NCBI GenBank assembly: GCA_003161435.1
Contig: PMOS01000020.1
Coordinates: forward strand, 19,437-83,436
Reading direction: 5' to 3'
From: Vulcanimicrobiota bacterium
Lineage (GTDB): Bacteria > Vulcanimicrobiota > Vulcanimicrobiia > Vulcanimicrobiales > Vulcanimicrobiaceae
DNA length: 64,000 nt
The notes under the pieces: model-generated
Seen by the model: only the letters and a program-made list of their open reading frames with translations
Told to the model about the DNA's origin: nothing
The model's database searches: none
Position numbers and translations under genes: made by a program
Part shown: piece by piece, positions 53,625 to 61,731 of the stretch
Numbering within the stretch: the first letter of the stretch is position 1
How the letters are laid out: each line of letters starts with the position of its first letter

Positions 53625-54695
53625 TCACCTCGTCGAAGGGTAGGCGTCGCCGGCCGTGCCGACGGACGCCAAGGAATCGGGCTGCATGTGCCAAGCGGCG
53701 AATGCCAGCCCGATCCCGGTCCCGGCCGGTGTCCGGTAGATCGGGAGATAGGTCGACCAGCCCGGGTGGCGGTCGCGCATCAAGCCGCCCAGCGCGATCC
53801 AATTGCGGATCTCCGACGTGCCGGCGTTGAGCAGATGTGACGGGATCGCGCGCAGCGTCTCCGCCGTCCCGTTGTCGAGCGCATCGACGACCCGGCGATC
53901 GAGCACTTCATCGGTCACGAAATGGCTCAACCCGCCGGACGCGACGACGGCGACGCGAACGTCGCCGCCGCAACGTTCGAGCGCCGTGCGCAGTGCGGCG
54001 CCGAAATCGAAGCAGCGCGCCGCGGTGGGCTGATTCGGCGGATAGTACGTGTTGATCATCACGGGCACGATCGGGATGTCCCGGTCGCACAGCAGCCGTG
54101 TTCGCACGAAACCGTATGCGTGACCGAAGCCGGCCTTGGCCGGTTCGGGTACGTCCGCCAGCGCGGCCACGTCGAACTGCAGTTCCATGAGCCGCTCGAT
54201 GACGTCGCGCGCGAGTCCCGCCGCGACGGGATATGCGTGGTGACGATCCATCGCGTAACCGCGTGCGACGGTGTGCATCCACGCGTACTCCGGGTCCGAC
54301 GTGCGCGGATCGTGTGCGCGCGCGAATTCCCGGCTGATCGCGGTTTCGCCGTAGTAGACGGCGAACGCGGGCATGTTGGCCGATGAGAAGAGCTCGTGCT
54401 CGTCGTCGCCGATCACCACGACGACGTCCGGGGCCGCGCGCTCGATCTCGCTCGCCAGACGATCGAGCGCGCGCTGCGCGGTGTCCGCGTGCGACGCCCA
54501 GCGCTGCGGTGTCGCCTCGGCCGCGTACCGTTCGCCGACCGACTGCGCGAGCTCAGCGTACGAGCAGACGCGGCCGGAACGGTCGATCAGCCGTTCGTTC
54601 GCGCGATCGTTCTTTGCACGCGCCTCCCAATCCGCGGGTTCCATTGAGAGCAGCGGGGTGTGGGACGTGCCGCACGCCAGAACGATCCGTGCCAC
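53625..54695 (-). CDS. LigB-type (class III) extradiol ring-cleavage dioxygenase
   Basis: A 356-residue enzyme of the LigB/DesB/gallate-dioxygenase group. Iron ligands are expected in VLACGTSHTPLL (His about 12) and DRHHAYPVAAGL, with the acid in VVVIGDDEHELFS; SGGLSHFVTDE gives the catalytic His-containing SGGLSH motif. It cleaves a catechol-type ring next to the hydroxyls (meta cleavage) with Fe(II) and O2. GTG start at 54695, 2 bases after the stop of the amidohydrolase gene. Central enzyme of the cluster; protocatechuate, gallate or a methylated relative is the likely substrate. Confidence 0.9.
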   Translation of the reverse strand: MARIVLACGTSHTPLLSMEPADWEARAKNDRANERLIDRSGRVCSYAELAQSVGERYAAEATPQRWASHADTAQRALDRLASEIERAAPDVVVVIGDDEHELFSSANMPAFAVYYGETAISREFARAHDPRTSDPEYAWMHTVARGYAMDRHHAYPVAAGLARDVIERLMELQFDVAALADVPEPAKAGFGHAYGFVRTRLLCDRDIPIVPVMINTYYPPNQPTAARCFDFGAALRTALERCGGDVRVAVVASGGLSHFVTDEVLDRRVVDALDNGTAETLRAIPSHLLNAGTSEIRNWIALGGLMRDRHPGWSTYLPIYRTPAGTGIGLAFAAWHMQPDSLASVGTAGDAYPSTR

Positions 54696-54697
54696 AG

Positions 54698-55771
54698 CTA
54701 CGTCGCCCCGACCGGGACCGGCAACGCAAGGCGACTGAAGAGCGTGCGCGCGTTTCCTTCGAAGATCGCGGTTCGCTTCGCCGCATCGAGGCACGCCAGA
54801 TCCTCGATCACGGGCCGAATATCGTCGTAGTCGCGCCCGGTCTTCGGGTCGACCGCCGACCCGCTCCCCGGTTTCTCCGTGCCGAAGACGCAGCGGTCCC
54901 AGCCGATCTCGGTGAAGAGCATCTCCAGCGCGCTCGGCGTGTACACGCACGTGTCGTACCACAACCGCCGTACCCGGGCGTCGAACGACTCGGCTTCGTC
55001 GGCCTTGCCAAGCTCTTTCAAGCCGGAGAACTGCGCGCGCCACCGGCCGATTTGAAACGGCACCGATCCGCCCGCGTGCGCGACGATCAGCTTGAGCGCC
55101 GGAAAATCTTGGAAGACGGTCGAGCGCGCGAGCGCCGTGACCGCGAGCGTTTCCTCGCTCGCGAAGTGCTCGTAGTAGTACTCGCGCCCGTTGTAGCAGC
55201 CGGCGCCGTGGATGAGAGCCGGCAAATCGTACTGGACGAGCTTTTGATACAGCGGATACCAATATTCGTCATCGAGCCGCGGTGATGAACCCGTGCCTTC
55301 GCTCGGATCGGGATTGATCAGGACACCGACGAAGCCTAGGGCGACGCACCGCTCCAACTCGTCGAAGGCGACGGAAACCGGTTGACCCGGCAGCTGCGGT
55401 AAAGCCGCGACGCCGGCGAATCGCGACGGTGCGAAGCGAACCGTGCGCTCGATGACGTCGTTGTTGGCGGCGACCCACGCCTCGACGAACGGGCGGGTGC
55501 CGCGCGAATGCAGCAGCGTGAACGGCCGCGGAGAGAGCAGCTGCATGTCCGTGCGGACCGAGTCCATCGCAGCGAGATTGCGGCGTGCGCAGACCTGGAC
55601 GTCGTCGTCCGAAACCTTGACGGGGATGCGCCCGTGGCCGCCCTGCGCGGCCAGGGAAACCATGCCGTTGGCATAGAGAGAATCCGGCGTCACGAGGTGC
55701 GCATGTGCATCGATAACGATGGCACGATCCTCCGAAGTGGCTTCCTGAGGAAGATATATTTGCCTCGTCAC
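54698..55771 (-). CDS. Amidohydrolase-family hydratase/decarboxylase (LigJ/ACMSD-like)
   Basis: A 357-residue amidohydrolase-2 family protein: metal-binding AIVIDAHAHLVTP (H-x-H), PRPFTLLHSRGTRPF, LPALIHGAGCYNG (His), KLIVAHAGGSVPF (His) and CVFGTEKPGSG. Family members include 4-oxalomesaconate hydratase (LigJ), pyrone dicarboxylate hydrolase (LigI) and ACMS decarboxylase; with LigB- and RraA-type neighbours the LigJ role is the best fit. The GTG at 55771 has GGAG seven bases upstream and was preferred to a TTG at 55798. First gene of the operon, divergent from the MarR gene. Confidence 0.88.
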   Translation of the reverse strand: MTRQIYLPQEATSEDRAIVIDAHAHLVTPDSLYANGMVSLAAQGGHGRIPVKVSDDDVQVCARRNLAAMDSVRTDMQLLSPRPFTLLHSRGTRPFVEAWVAANNDVIERTVRFAPSRFAGVAALPQLPGQPVSVAFDELERCVALGFVGVLINPDPSEGTGSSPRLDDEYWYPLYQKLVQYDLPALIHGAGCYNGREYYYEHFASEETLAVTALARSTVFQDFPALKLIVAHAGGSVPFQIGRWRAQFSGLKELGKADEAESFDARVRRLWYDTCVYTPSALEMLFTEIGWDRCVFGTEKPGSGSAVDPKTGRDYDDIRPVIEDLACLDAAKRTAIFEGNARTLFSRLALPVPVGAT

Positions 55772-55812
55772 CTTACTGCTCCCGGGCGGCGGTGTCAATG
55801 CTTTGAGGGCAG

Positions 55813-56448
55813 ATGGCTGCGCCCGGCAGTCCCCCCTCGCACGGCCGTCGAAAGCGCCCGCGCATGAGGCGCGAGAAGCGCAGCGCGAACGCCGAGCTCG
55901 ATTCGGTCGATCGCTTGGCTGCGGCGTGGGAAGCCGCGGTGCCGAAGTTCTCCACCGTCTCGCTGCACGTGTTCGGCAGGATGCAACACTTGGCGCGCTT
56001 CTACGAGGACGCGCTGGCCAACGTTGCGCGCCGCCACGGGCTGATCCCGAGCGACGTGTACGTTCTCCTCGCCCTGCGTCGTTCGTTGCGCCGGCTCAAT
56101 CCGGCGGAGCTGATCGAGGAGCTCTCGGTGACGTCAGGCGCCGTGACGAAACGGCTCGACCGGCTCGCTTCGCTCAGCCTCGTCGAACGGCACCCTGACG
56201 AGGCCGACGGCAGAGGCGTGAAGATCGGCTTGACGCCGCGCGGGCGCCGGCTGGTCGACGATGAGATCCTTTTCTCCGAAACGTTTCCGTTCGACGCGGT
56301 CTACGCGCTCTCCAAAGAAGACCGTGGCGACCTCACCGCTCTGTTGCGCCGGTTGTTGTCGTCGATGGAAGGTAAAGCCGGCAGCTACGTGAGCCCCAAG
56401 GGGGCGCTGCGCAAGCACGACGGATCGCGGCCCAAACGAACGACGTAA
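55813..56448 (+). CDS. MarR-family transcription regulator
   Basis: A 211-residue winged-helix regulator with an Arg-rich N-terminal extension. The domain runs from about residue 45 to 180: HGLIPSDVYVLLALRRSLRR, LNPAELIEELSVTSGAVTKR (recognition helix SVTSGAVTKRLDRLASLSLV) and the wing RHPDEADGRGVKIGLTPRG. Only 41 bases separate its ATG from the start of the lig-like operon, so it probably represses both and is released by an aromatic acid or CoA ester. ATG 55813 has GAGGG upstream; an internal Met (55864) is an alternative. Confidence 0.9.
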   Translation: MAAPGSPPSHGRRKRPRMRREKRSANAELDSVDRLAAAWEAAVPKFSTVSLHVFGRMQHLARFYEDALANVARRHGLIPSDVYVLLALRRSLRRLNPAELIEELSVTSGAVTKRLDRLASLSLVERHPDEADGRGVKIGLTPRGRRLVDDEILFSETFPFDAVYALSKEDRGDLTALLRRLLSSMEGKAGSYVSPKGALRKHDGSRPKRTT

Positions 56449-56456
56449 ATCGGCGC

Positions 56457-57152
56457 TCAGTCGCCGGTGAGCAGCGTTTCGTATGCGGCTCCCATGACCG
56501 AGCTTACGGATTTCCCATTTCGCAAGGCTTGGGCCATCGCCGCTTCGCGCGCCGCGATGCGCTCCGCCGCTACCAAGACGCGCTCGATCGCCGCCGCTGG
56601 AATGAAGACGACGGCGCTATTGTCGGCCACCGCATAGTCGCCCGGCTCCACCGTGACGTCGCCGATCCGCACGCCGACGTTCGTGCCCGCTTCGGCGACG
56701 CGGCCTCGCGCGGTGAACGCGGTCAGCGCTCGCGCAAAGACGGGCAGGTCGTATTGGCGCGCCTCGTCGATGTCGCGCACCGGCCCGTCGACGATGACGC
56801 CTTCGATGTTTCGGATCGTGGCCGCGAGCGAGAGAATCCCGCCCCAGGAGCCGGCGTCGATTCCCGTGCGCTGCTCGACCACGACGATCGTCCCCGGCCC
56901 GCCCGCCTCGACCGCCGTCGAACCCAGATGGCGTGGTGGGCCCTCGCGTGCCGGTGCCTCTGCCGCCGCAACGAGCTTCACGGTCACGCACCGGCCGGCG
57001 ATGCGCCTCAGGCCCGAGCGCTGTGGGATCCCGCTGACCGTACCCGTCATGCCGAGCGCATCGAGCGCATCGGAGACGGCGCACGCGTCGAGTTTCGCCA
57101 GGCGCGCGACGAGGTCCAGGTCGACCGCGTGTCCGGCGCTTTCGTCCTTCAC
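56457..57152 (-). CDS. RraA-like aldolase (4-hydroxy-4-methyl/4-carboxy-2-oxoglutarate type)
   Basis: A 231-residue RraA-fold protein. AVSDALDALGMTGTVSGIPQ starts the domain; GSWGGILSLAATIRNIEGVI and VDGPVRDIDEARQYDLPVFA contain the G-x20-R-D-x2-D/E signature of class II HMG/CHA aldolases (LigK), including the metal-proximal Asp; VEPGDYAVADNSAVVFIP ends the core. It should split 4-carboxy-4-hydroxy-2-oxoadipate to pyruvate and oxaloacetate, the last step of the lig route. GTG start overlaps the RidA stop (GTGA). Convergent with the MarR gene, 8 bases apart. Confidence 0.88.
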   Translation of the reverse strand: MKDESAGHAVDLDLVARLAKLDACAVSDALDALGMTGTVSGIPQRSGLRRIAGRCVTVKLVAAAEAPAREGPPRHLGSTAVEAGGPGTIVVVEQRTGIDAGSWGGILSLAATIRNIEGVIVDGPVRDIDEARQYDLPVFARALTAFTARGRVAEAGTNVGVRIGDVTVEPGDYAVADNSAVVFIPAAAIERVLVAAERIAAREAAMAQALRNGKSVSSVMGAAYETLLTGD

Positions 57153-57547
57153 GCCCGGTCGTCTTCGGTGACGGCGAACGCCTCCAGCTGCAGCGCGATG
57201 TTGCCGCCGAAGTGATCGTAGCGGGTGACATGACGCGCCGGTCGTGAAGCCGCATCGGGAAACATCGCGAGCCACTCCTCGTTGATCGCCGCGCGCAAGT
57301 CGAAGGTGCGGACCGTGATGGAGACTTTGACGACGTCGTCCGAGCTCGCGCTCGCGGCCGCGAGGATGCGGCGCAAATTCGTGAACGCGTGCGCGACCTG
57401 GATCCGAGCGTCGTTGGGGACGACCCCGTTTGCCGGGTCGCCGCCTGCAATGCCTCCCGTCATGATGACGTTTCCGACCCGGCAGGCCGCCGGTATCGGA
57501 TTCGCTCCGTGGCTCAAGTGTTCGACTTCGATGCTGCAGCGCGCCAT
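57149..57547 (-). CDS. RidA/YjgF-family protein
   Basis: A 132-residue RidA-fold protein with VGNVIMTGGIAGGDPANGVV, VAHAFTNLRRILAAASASSD and VVKVSITVRTFDLRAAINEE in the usual order, ending before QLEAFAVTEDD. The Arg105-type residue that binds 2-imino acids in true RidA (in R-x-x-V) is replaced by a region around ARHVTRYDHFGGNIALQLEA, so deaminase activity is uncertain. In meta-cleavage clusters RidA-like proteins act on 2-aminomuconate or related enamines. The start ATG at 57547 follows a longer spurious frame. Coupled to the aldolase gene. Confidence 0.85.
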   Translation of the reverse strand: MARCSIEVEHLSHGANPIPAACRVGNVIMTGGIAGGDPANGVVPNDARIQVAHAFTNLRRILAAASASSDDVVKVSITVRTFDLRAAINEEWLAMFPDAASRPARHVTRYDHFGGNIALQLEAFAVTEDDRA

Positions 57548-57620
57548 TACGGGCTGTAGCCGCCGCCGGATCGCAATTCCTGCGGAGGCGCGCCGTTCGC
57601 GAAAGGGAGCAGAATTGCGA

Positions 57621-59084
57621 TCAGCTGCCGGCCGGGTTCGGATCTCGCCAGCCGCGCTCGAACGGAAGCCGCCACGCATGAGGCGCGACGAGTTGATGTA
57701 TGGATTTGGGTCCCCACGATCCCGGTGGATAGAGTCGAACCGGTGGCGGTGCTTCCAGTAGCGGACTCGATACTTCCCACAGCCGCTCGATGCCCTCGGC
57801 CGTCGTGAACAGCGTGCGATCGCCGCGCATCGCGTCGAGGATCAAACGCTCGTACGCCTCGAGCACGTCGCCGATCAAGCCCGTGTCGTGCATTGCGAAC
57901 TGCAGGCTCAGCTTGTCGAGCCGCATCCCGGGGCCAGGGCGCTTGCCGTAAAACGATAGGGACATCTTCGACGCGTCTGCGAGGTCGAAGGTCAGATGGT
58001 CCGGGCCTTGCGCGCCAACTCCCGATCCGACCGGAAACATGCTCTTCGGCGGTTCCCGAAAGGCGATCGAAATGATCCGCTGTCCTTCGGCGAGCCGTTT
58101 GCCGGTGCGCAGAAAGAACGGCACGCCGGCCCAGCGCCAGTTGTCGATCCAACATTTCAGCGCGACGAACGTTTCGACGTCTGATTCGGGATCGACGCCG
58201 TCCTCGGAGCGGTATCCGGTGTATTGACCCCGGACGACGTCTTTGGGATCGATCGGCAGCAAGCTCCGGAAGACTTTGTTCTTTTCTTCGCTGATCGGTC
58301 CCGGTTCGAGGGATGTCGGAGACTCCATCGCCATGAATGCAAGGACCTGGAAGAGGTGCGTCACCACCATGTCGCGGAACGCGCCGGTCGCCTCGTAAAA
58401 CCCCGCACGCGCGCCGAGGCCGAGCGTCTCGGGCACGTCGATTTGCACGTGATCGATGAAGTTGCGGTTCCAGATCGGTTCGAACAAGCCGTTGGCAAAC
58501 CGGAATGCAAGGATGTTCTGCGCCGGCTCCTTGCCCAAGAAGTGGTCGATTCGAAAGATCTGGTCTTCTGAGAAAACCTCGTGCAGATCGGCATTCAGGG
58601 ATACCGCGCTCGCCAGGTCCATTCCGAACGGCTTTTCCATGACGACTCGTGACCCCGAGACGAGATTTGCCTCGCCCAATAATCGTACGGCCGGCAAAGC
58701 TGCACTCGGCGGAACGCTCAGGTAGTGCAACCGGCGGCTCTCGCCGCCCAACGTCCGCTCGGCCTTTTCCATCGCGGCTCCCAGAGCGTTCGAGCCCGCG
58801 GCGAGCGGCACGTAGTCCAACGTCTCCGCGAAGGCGTCCCAGCGCGCGGCCGTCACTTCGCGGCTGGAGAACCGATCGAGAGCATCTCGCGCTATGGTGC
58901 GAAAGCCGTCGGCGTCGACGTCGTCGAGTGAGACGCCGATGATTCGGCAGCCCGGGATAAACCCCGCACTCGACAGGTGGAACAGACCCGGCAACAGCTT
59001 TCGCCGCGCTAGGTCACCGGTCGCACCTACGAGGACGACGACCTGCGGATGTTTCGGACCGACGCCCGGTGGAATCTTTTTCAA
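57621..59084 (-). CDS. zwf: Glucose-6-phosphate 1-dehydrogenase
   Basis: A 487-residue enzyme, full length for the family, making 6-phosphogluconolactone and NAD(P)H at the start of the oxidative pentose phosphate route. NAD(P) motif GATGDLARRKLLPGL at residues 20-34; the substrate/catalytic signature RIDHFLGKE at residues 178-186 with the proton-accepting His; EKPFG at 150-154. The start is TTG at 59084; no ATG or GTG in frame lies near. It is divergent from the PIG-L gene and ends 73 bases before the RidA gene on the same strand; no gnd or pgl gene is adjacent. Confidence 0.95.
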   Translation of the reverse strand: MKKIPPGVGPKHPQVVVLVGATGDLARRKLLPGLFHLSSAGFIPGCRIIGVSLDDVDADGFRTIARDALDRFSSREVTAARWDAFAETLDYVPLAAGSNALGAAMEKAERTLGGESRRLHYLSVPPSAALPAVRLLGEANLVSGSRVVMEKPFGMDLASAVSLNADLHEVFSEDQIFRIDHFLGKEPAQNILAFRFANGLFEPIWNRNFIDHVQIDVPETLGLGARAGFYEATGAFRDMVVTHLFQVLAFMAMESPTSLEPGPISEEKNKVFRSLLPIDPKDVVRGQYTGYRSEDGVDPESDVETFVALKCWIDNWRWAGVPFFLRTGKRLAEGQRIISIAFREPPKSMFPVGSGVGAQGPDHLTFDLADASKMSLSFYGKRPGPGMRLDKLSLQFAMHDTGLIGDVLEAYERLILDAMRGDRTLFTTAEGIERLWEVSSPLLEAPPPVRLYPPGSWGPKSIHQLVAPHAWRLPFERGWRDPNPAGS

Positions 59085-59207
59085 CGTACCGTCCCGTCAT
59101 CGCGATGCCTGACCAACAGCGTCGATGCAAGGGATTGGATGCGCAATGGCCATTCGTTTGGAAGTGCGGGCGCCGCATCGAGCACATCGGGGTATGAACG
59201 GGGACGT

Positions 59208-59945
59208 ATGACCTTCTCCGAAGGCGTCCGTGTGCGGGCGGAGGACTACCTACGTGCCTTCGATCGGCTCGTCGTCGTCGCACCGCACCCCGACGACGAC
59301 GTGCTCGGATGCGGAGGATCGCTGGCCGCGGCGGCGGCGGCCGGTCTCGATGTTGCCGTCGTCTACGTGACCGACGGCAGCGCGTCGCACATCGGTTCGC
59401 CCGCGTACCCGCCCGAGCGGTTGCGCGACGTTCGGGAATGCGAAGCGCGTGCCGCGCTCGCGATCCTCGGCGTGCAGCGGAAACCGCGCTTCTTGCGCAT
59501 CGCCGACGGAACGGTGGCGAGTCTCGGCCCCGATCAGGCCGAGGCGATCGTTGCGGCGATCGATGAGACGATCGGCGAAGCCGGTCACCCGCTCGTCATG
59601 GGGCCGTGGATTCGCGATTTCCATGCGGACCATCTCGCCGTCGCGGCGCTCGTTCGGCGGGCCTCCTCGCGTCGACCGGCCGCGACGCTCCTCGAATACG
59701 CCGTATGGCTCGAGGAAGCCGGCAGCCAGCGCGATCGGCCGGCCTTCGAGGAGGCTACCCCCGTCACGCTCGATGTTCGGCACCACACGGCCTCAAAGGT
59801 CGCGGCGCTCGCCGTCCATCGTTCACAGCTTGGAGAGCTCATCACCGACGCGCGGAGCTCGTTCGTGCTTCCGCCTGGATTGGTGGGGTCGACCGCGGGA
59901 CCGAATGAGCGGTTTCTGAAAGTCCGCCTCAGCGCGGAGGCCTGA
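59208..59945 (+). CDS. PIG-L/LmbE-family N-deacetylase
   Basis: A 245-residue zinc deacetylase. The metal and catalytic motif is VVVAPHPDDDVLGCGGSLAA (H-P-D-D) and a later His is in RDFHADHLAVAALV (H-x-x-H). Family members remove acetyl groups from GlcNAc-linked lipids or thiols, as in GPI anchor, mycothiol or bacillithiol synthesis. First gene of a plus-strand set with a methyltransferase (29 bases on) and glycosyltransferase, so the substrate is probably an N-acetylated sugar conjugate. ATG 59208 has a GGGG ribosome site. Confidence 0.92.
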   Translation: MTFSEGVRVRAEDYLRAFDRLVVVAPHPDDDVLGCGGSLAAAAAAGLDVAVVYVTDGSASHIGSPAYPPERLRDVRECEARAALAILGVQRKPRFLRIADGTVASLGPDQAEAIVAAIDETIGEAGHPLVMGPWIRDFHADHLAVAALVRRASSRRPAATLLEYAVWLEEAGSQRDRPAFEEATPVTLDVRHHTASKVAALAVHRSQLGELITDARSSFVLPPGLVGSTAGPNERFLKVRLSAEA

Positions 59946-59974
59946 ACCGACTCGTACCTGGGAACAACCGGTCC

Positions 59975-60550
59975 GTGCCTTCGGAGTCGCTCGCTGCCGA
60001 CTATTTCGAGCGGCTCTATGCCGCCGCCGACGACCCCTGGTCGTTTGCGACGAGTCCGTACGAGCTCGACAAGTACGAACACACCGTCGCCGCGCTCGGG
60101 CCGCGCTATGTGCGCGGGCTCGAGATCGGGTGTTCCGTCGGCGTTCTGACCCAGCGACTCGCTCCGCGCTGCGACGAGCTGCTGGCAATCGACGTGAGCG
60201 AGCGTGCCTTGTCGGCTGCGCGCGCGCGCTGCGCGGAACTTGCGCACGTCACCTTCGCCCGCGTTCGCGTACCCCAGGACTTTCCGGCGCGCCCGTTCGA
60301 CCTCGTCGTCGTTTCCGAGATCGCGTATTATTGGTCGGATGCCGATCTCGCTCTGGCCCGCGATCGAATCGCTGCGAGCTTGGAACCCGGCGGCGACCTG
60401 CTGCTGGTGCATTTTCTTCCGAAGGTCGACGACTACGTTCGCGACGGTGATGCGGTGCATCGTTTTTTCTTGGCCGACGCGCGGCTCGCGCGCGTGCACG
60501 GTCATCGAGCGGAGCGCTATCGGCTCGACCTCGTCCGGCGCGCGCCATGA
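59975..60550 (+). CDS. NodS-like SAM-dependent N-methyltransferase
   Basis: A 191-residue class I methyltransferase of the NodS group: YFERLYAAADDPWSFATSPY and ELDKYEHTVAALGPRYVRGL before the SAM-binding LEIGCSVGVLTQRLA (residues about 49-63), then LLAIDVSERALSAARARC and FDLVVVSEIAYYW. In rhizobia NodS N-methylates a deacetylated glucosamine of Nod factor precursors after NodB deacetylation; here the PIG-L enzyme upstream could supply the free amine. GTG start at 59975. Stop overlaps the glycosyltransferase start (ATGA). Confidence 0.9.
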   Translation: MPSESLAADYFERLYAAADDPWSFATSPYELDKYEHTVAALGPRYVRGLEIGCSVGVLTQRLAPRCDELLAIDVSERALSAARARCAELAHVTFARVRVPQDFPARPFDLVVVSEIAYYWSDADLALARDRIAASLEPGGDLLLVHFLPKVDDYVRDGDAVHRFFLADARLARVHGHRAERYRLDLVRRAP

Positions 60551-61731
60551 CCGCTGCCGAAGAGGCGTTTGCGGGACTGCCTCCCGTACGCCCGCGCTGC
60601 ATCGCCTCGATCGCGATGCCGGCGCGCGACGAAGCCGACCGCATCGGCAAGGCGGTGCGGGCGGTCGTCGCGCAGCGCCGGCTCGACGGCGCCGCGCTCG
60701 ATCCCGATGCGTACGAGCTGCTCGTGCTCGCGAACGGCTGCTCGGACGAAACAGCCACGGTCGTGGAGCATTGTGCCGCGGCTGCGCCGCGACACGCCAT
60801 CTACGTGGTCCGGGCTGCGGCGGATGCTCCGGAAAGCCGTCACGTCGGCGCCGCGCGCCGCGCCGTCATGGACGCCTCGGCCGCGCGAATGTCGGAGTGC
60901 GCCGGCGTCGATCGCACGATCCTGACGACGGACGCCGATTCGGTCGTGGCCGCCGACTGGGTGGCGCAGAATCTGGCGGCGCTACGGACCGTCGACGCGG
61001 TTGGAGGGCGTATCGTCCCGGATCCGCTCGAACGAGCCGCGCTTCCCGACATCGTGCGGTCGGAGCTCGATGCGAAGACGGCGTACGAGTTCGCGGTCGC
61101 GTGCCTCGAGTCTGCGGTGGACCCGTTGCCGTACGATCCGTGGCCGCGCCATTGGCAGCGCTGCGGTCCGAGCCTCGCGCTGCGCGCGAGCACGTATGCC
61201 CGAGCCGGCGGGATGCCGCCGCACGAACGGCTCGAGGATCTCGGTTTGTACCAGGCGCTGCTGGCGGTCGACGCGCGCGTGCGCCATAGCATCCGGGTGC
61301 GAGTCGTGACGTCCTTGCGCGTCGCAGGTCGCGTCGCGGGCGGATTCGGGAGCGAGGTCGCGGCGATGAACGCGGTCGCAAATGCGGGTCTCACCACGCT
61401 CGTGGAACATCCGGAAACGACGTACGCGACGATCGTTGCTCGCGCAGCGCTGCGCCGCTGGTGGCACGCCCGCGATTCGGTCGATCACCGCGAGATCATG
61501 TCGATCTTCGGCTTGGCATCGCGGTTCTTTCGCGAGCACGTCGCGGCGGCGCCGACGTTCGGAGTCGCGCTCGCTGCGGCGCAAGGTTTCGCCGATGAGC
61601 GTGGAGCAGCGCGGAGCCGCGCTCCCGTTGCGATTGCGCAAGCGCGAGCCGCGCTGGCGGCTCATTCGGCGCAGGCGTGCTCGAACGCGTCGCGGCCGAC
61701 CCTCGAGATTGCGAGATCAGGCGCGGGCTGA
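60547..61731 (+). CDS. Family 2 glycosyltransferase
   Basis: A 394-residue GT-A type enzyme: ASIAMPARDEADRIGKAVRA, LLVLANGCSDETATVVEHCA, ILTTDADSVVAADWV (the D-x-D metal site as TDADS) and a later acceptor/catalytic region MPPHERLEDLGLYQALL. No transmembrane helix is evident, so it works in the cytoplasm. Its ATG overlaps the methyltransferase stop by four bases, so the three are co-translated. Its last 70 bases overlap the end of the acyl-CoA-dehydrogenase-like gene on the other strand. Donor and acceptor are unknown. Confidence 0.88.
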   Translation: MTAAEEAFAGLPPVRPRCIASIAMPARDEADRIGKAVRAVVAQRRLDGAALDPDAYELLVLANGCSDETATVVEHCAAAAPRHAIYVVRAAADAPESRHVGAARRAVMDASAARMSECAGVDRTILTTDADSVVAADWVAQNLAALRTVDAVGGRIVPDPLERAALPDIVRSELDAKTAYEFAVACLESAVDPLPYDPWPRHWQRCGPSLALRASTYARAGGMPPHERLEDLGLYQALLAVDARVRHSIRVRVVTSLRVAGRVAGGFGSEVAAMNAVANAGLTTLVEHPETTYATIVARAALRRWWHARDSVDHREIMSIFGLASRFFREHVAAAPTFGVALAAAQGFADERGAARSRAPVAIAQARAALAAHSAQACSNASRPTLEIARSGAG

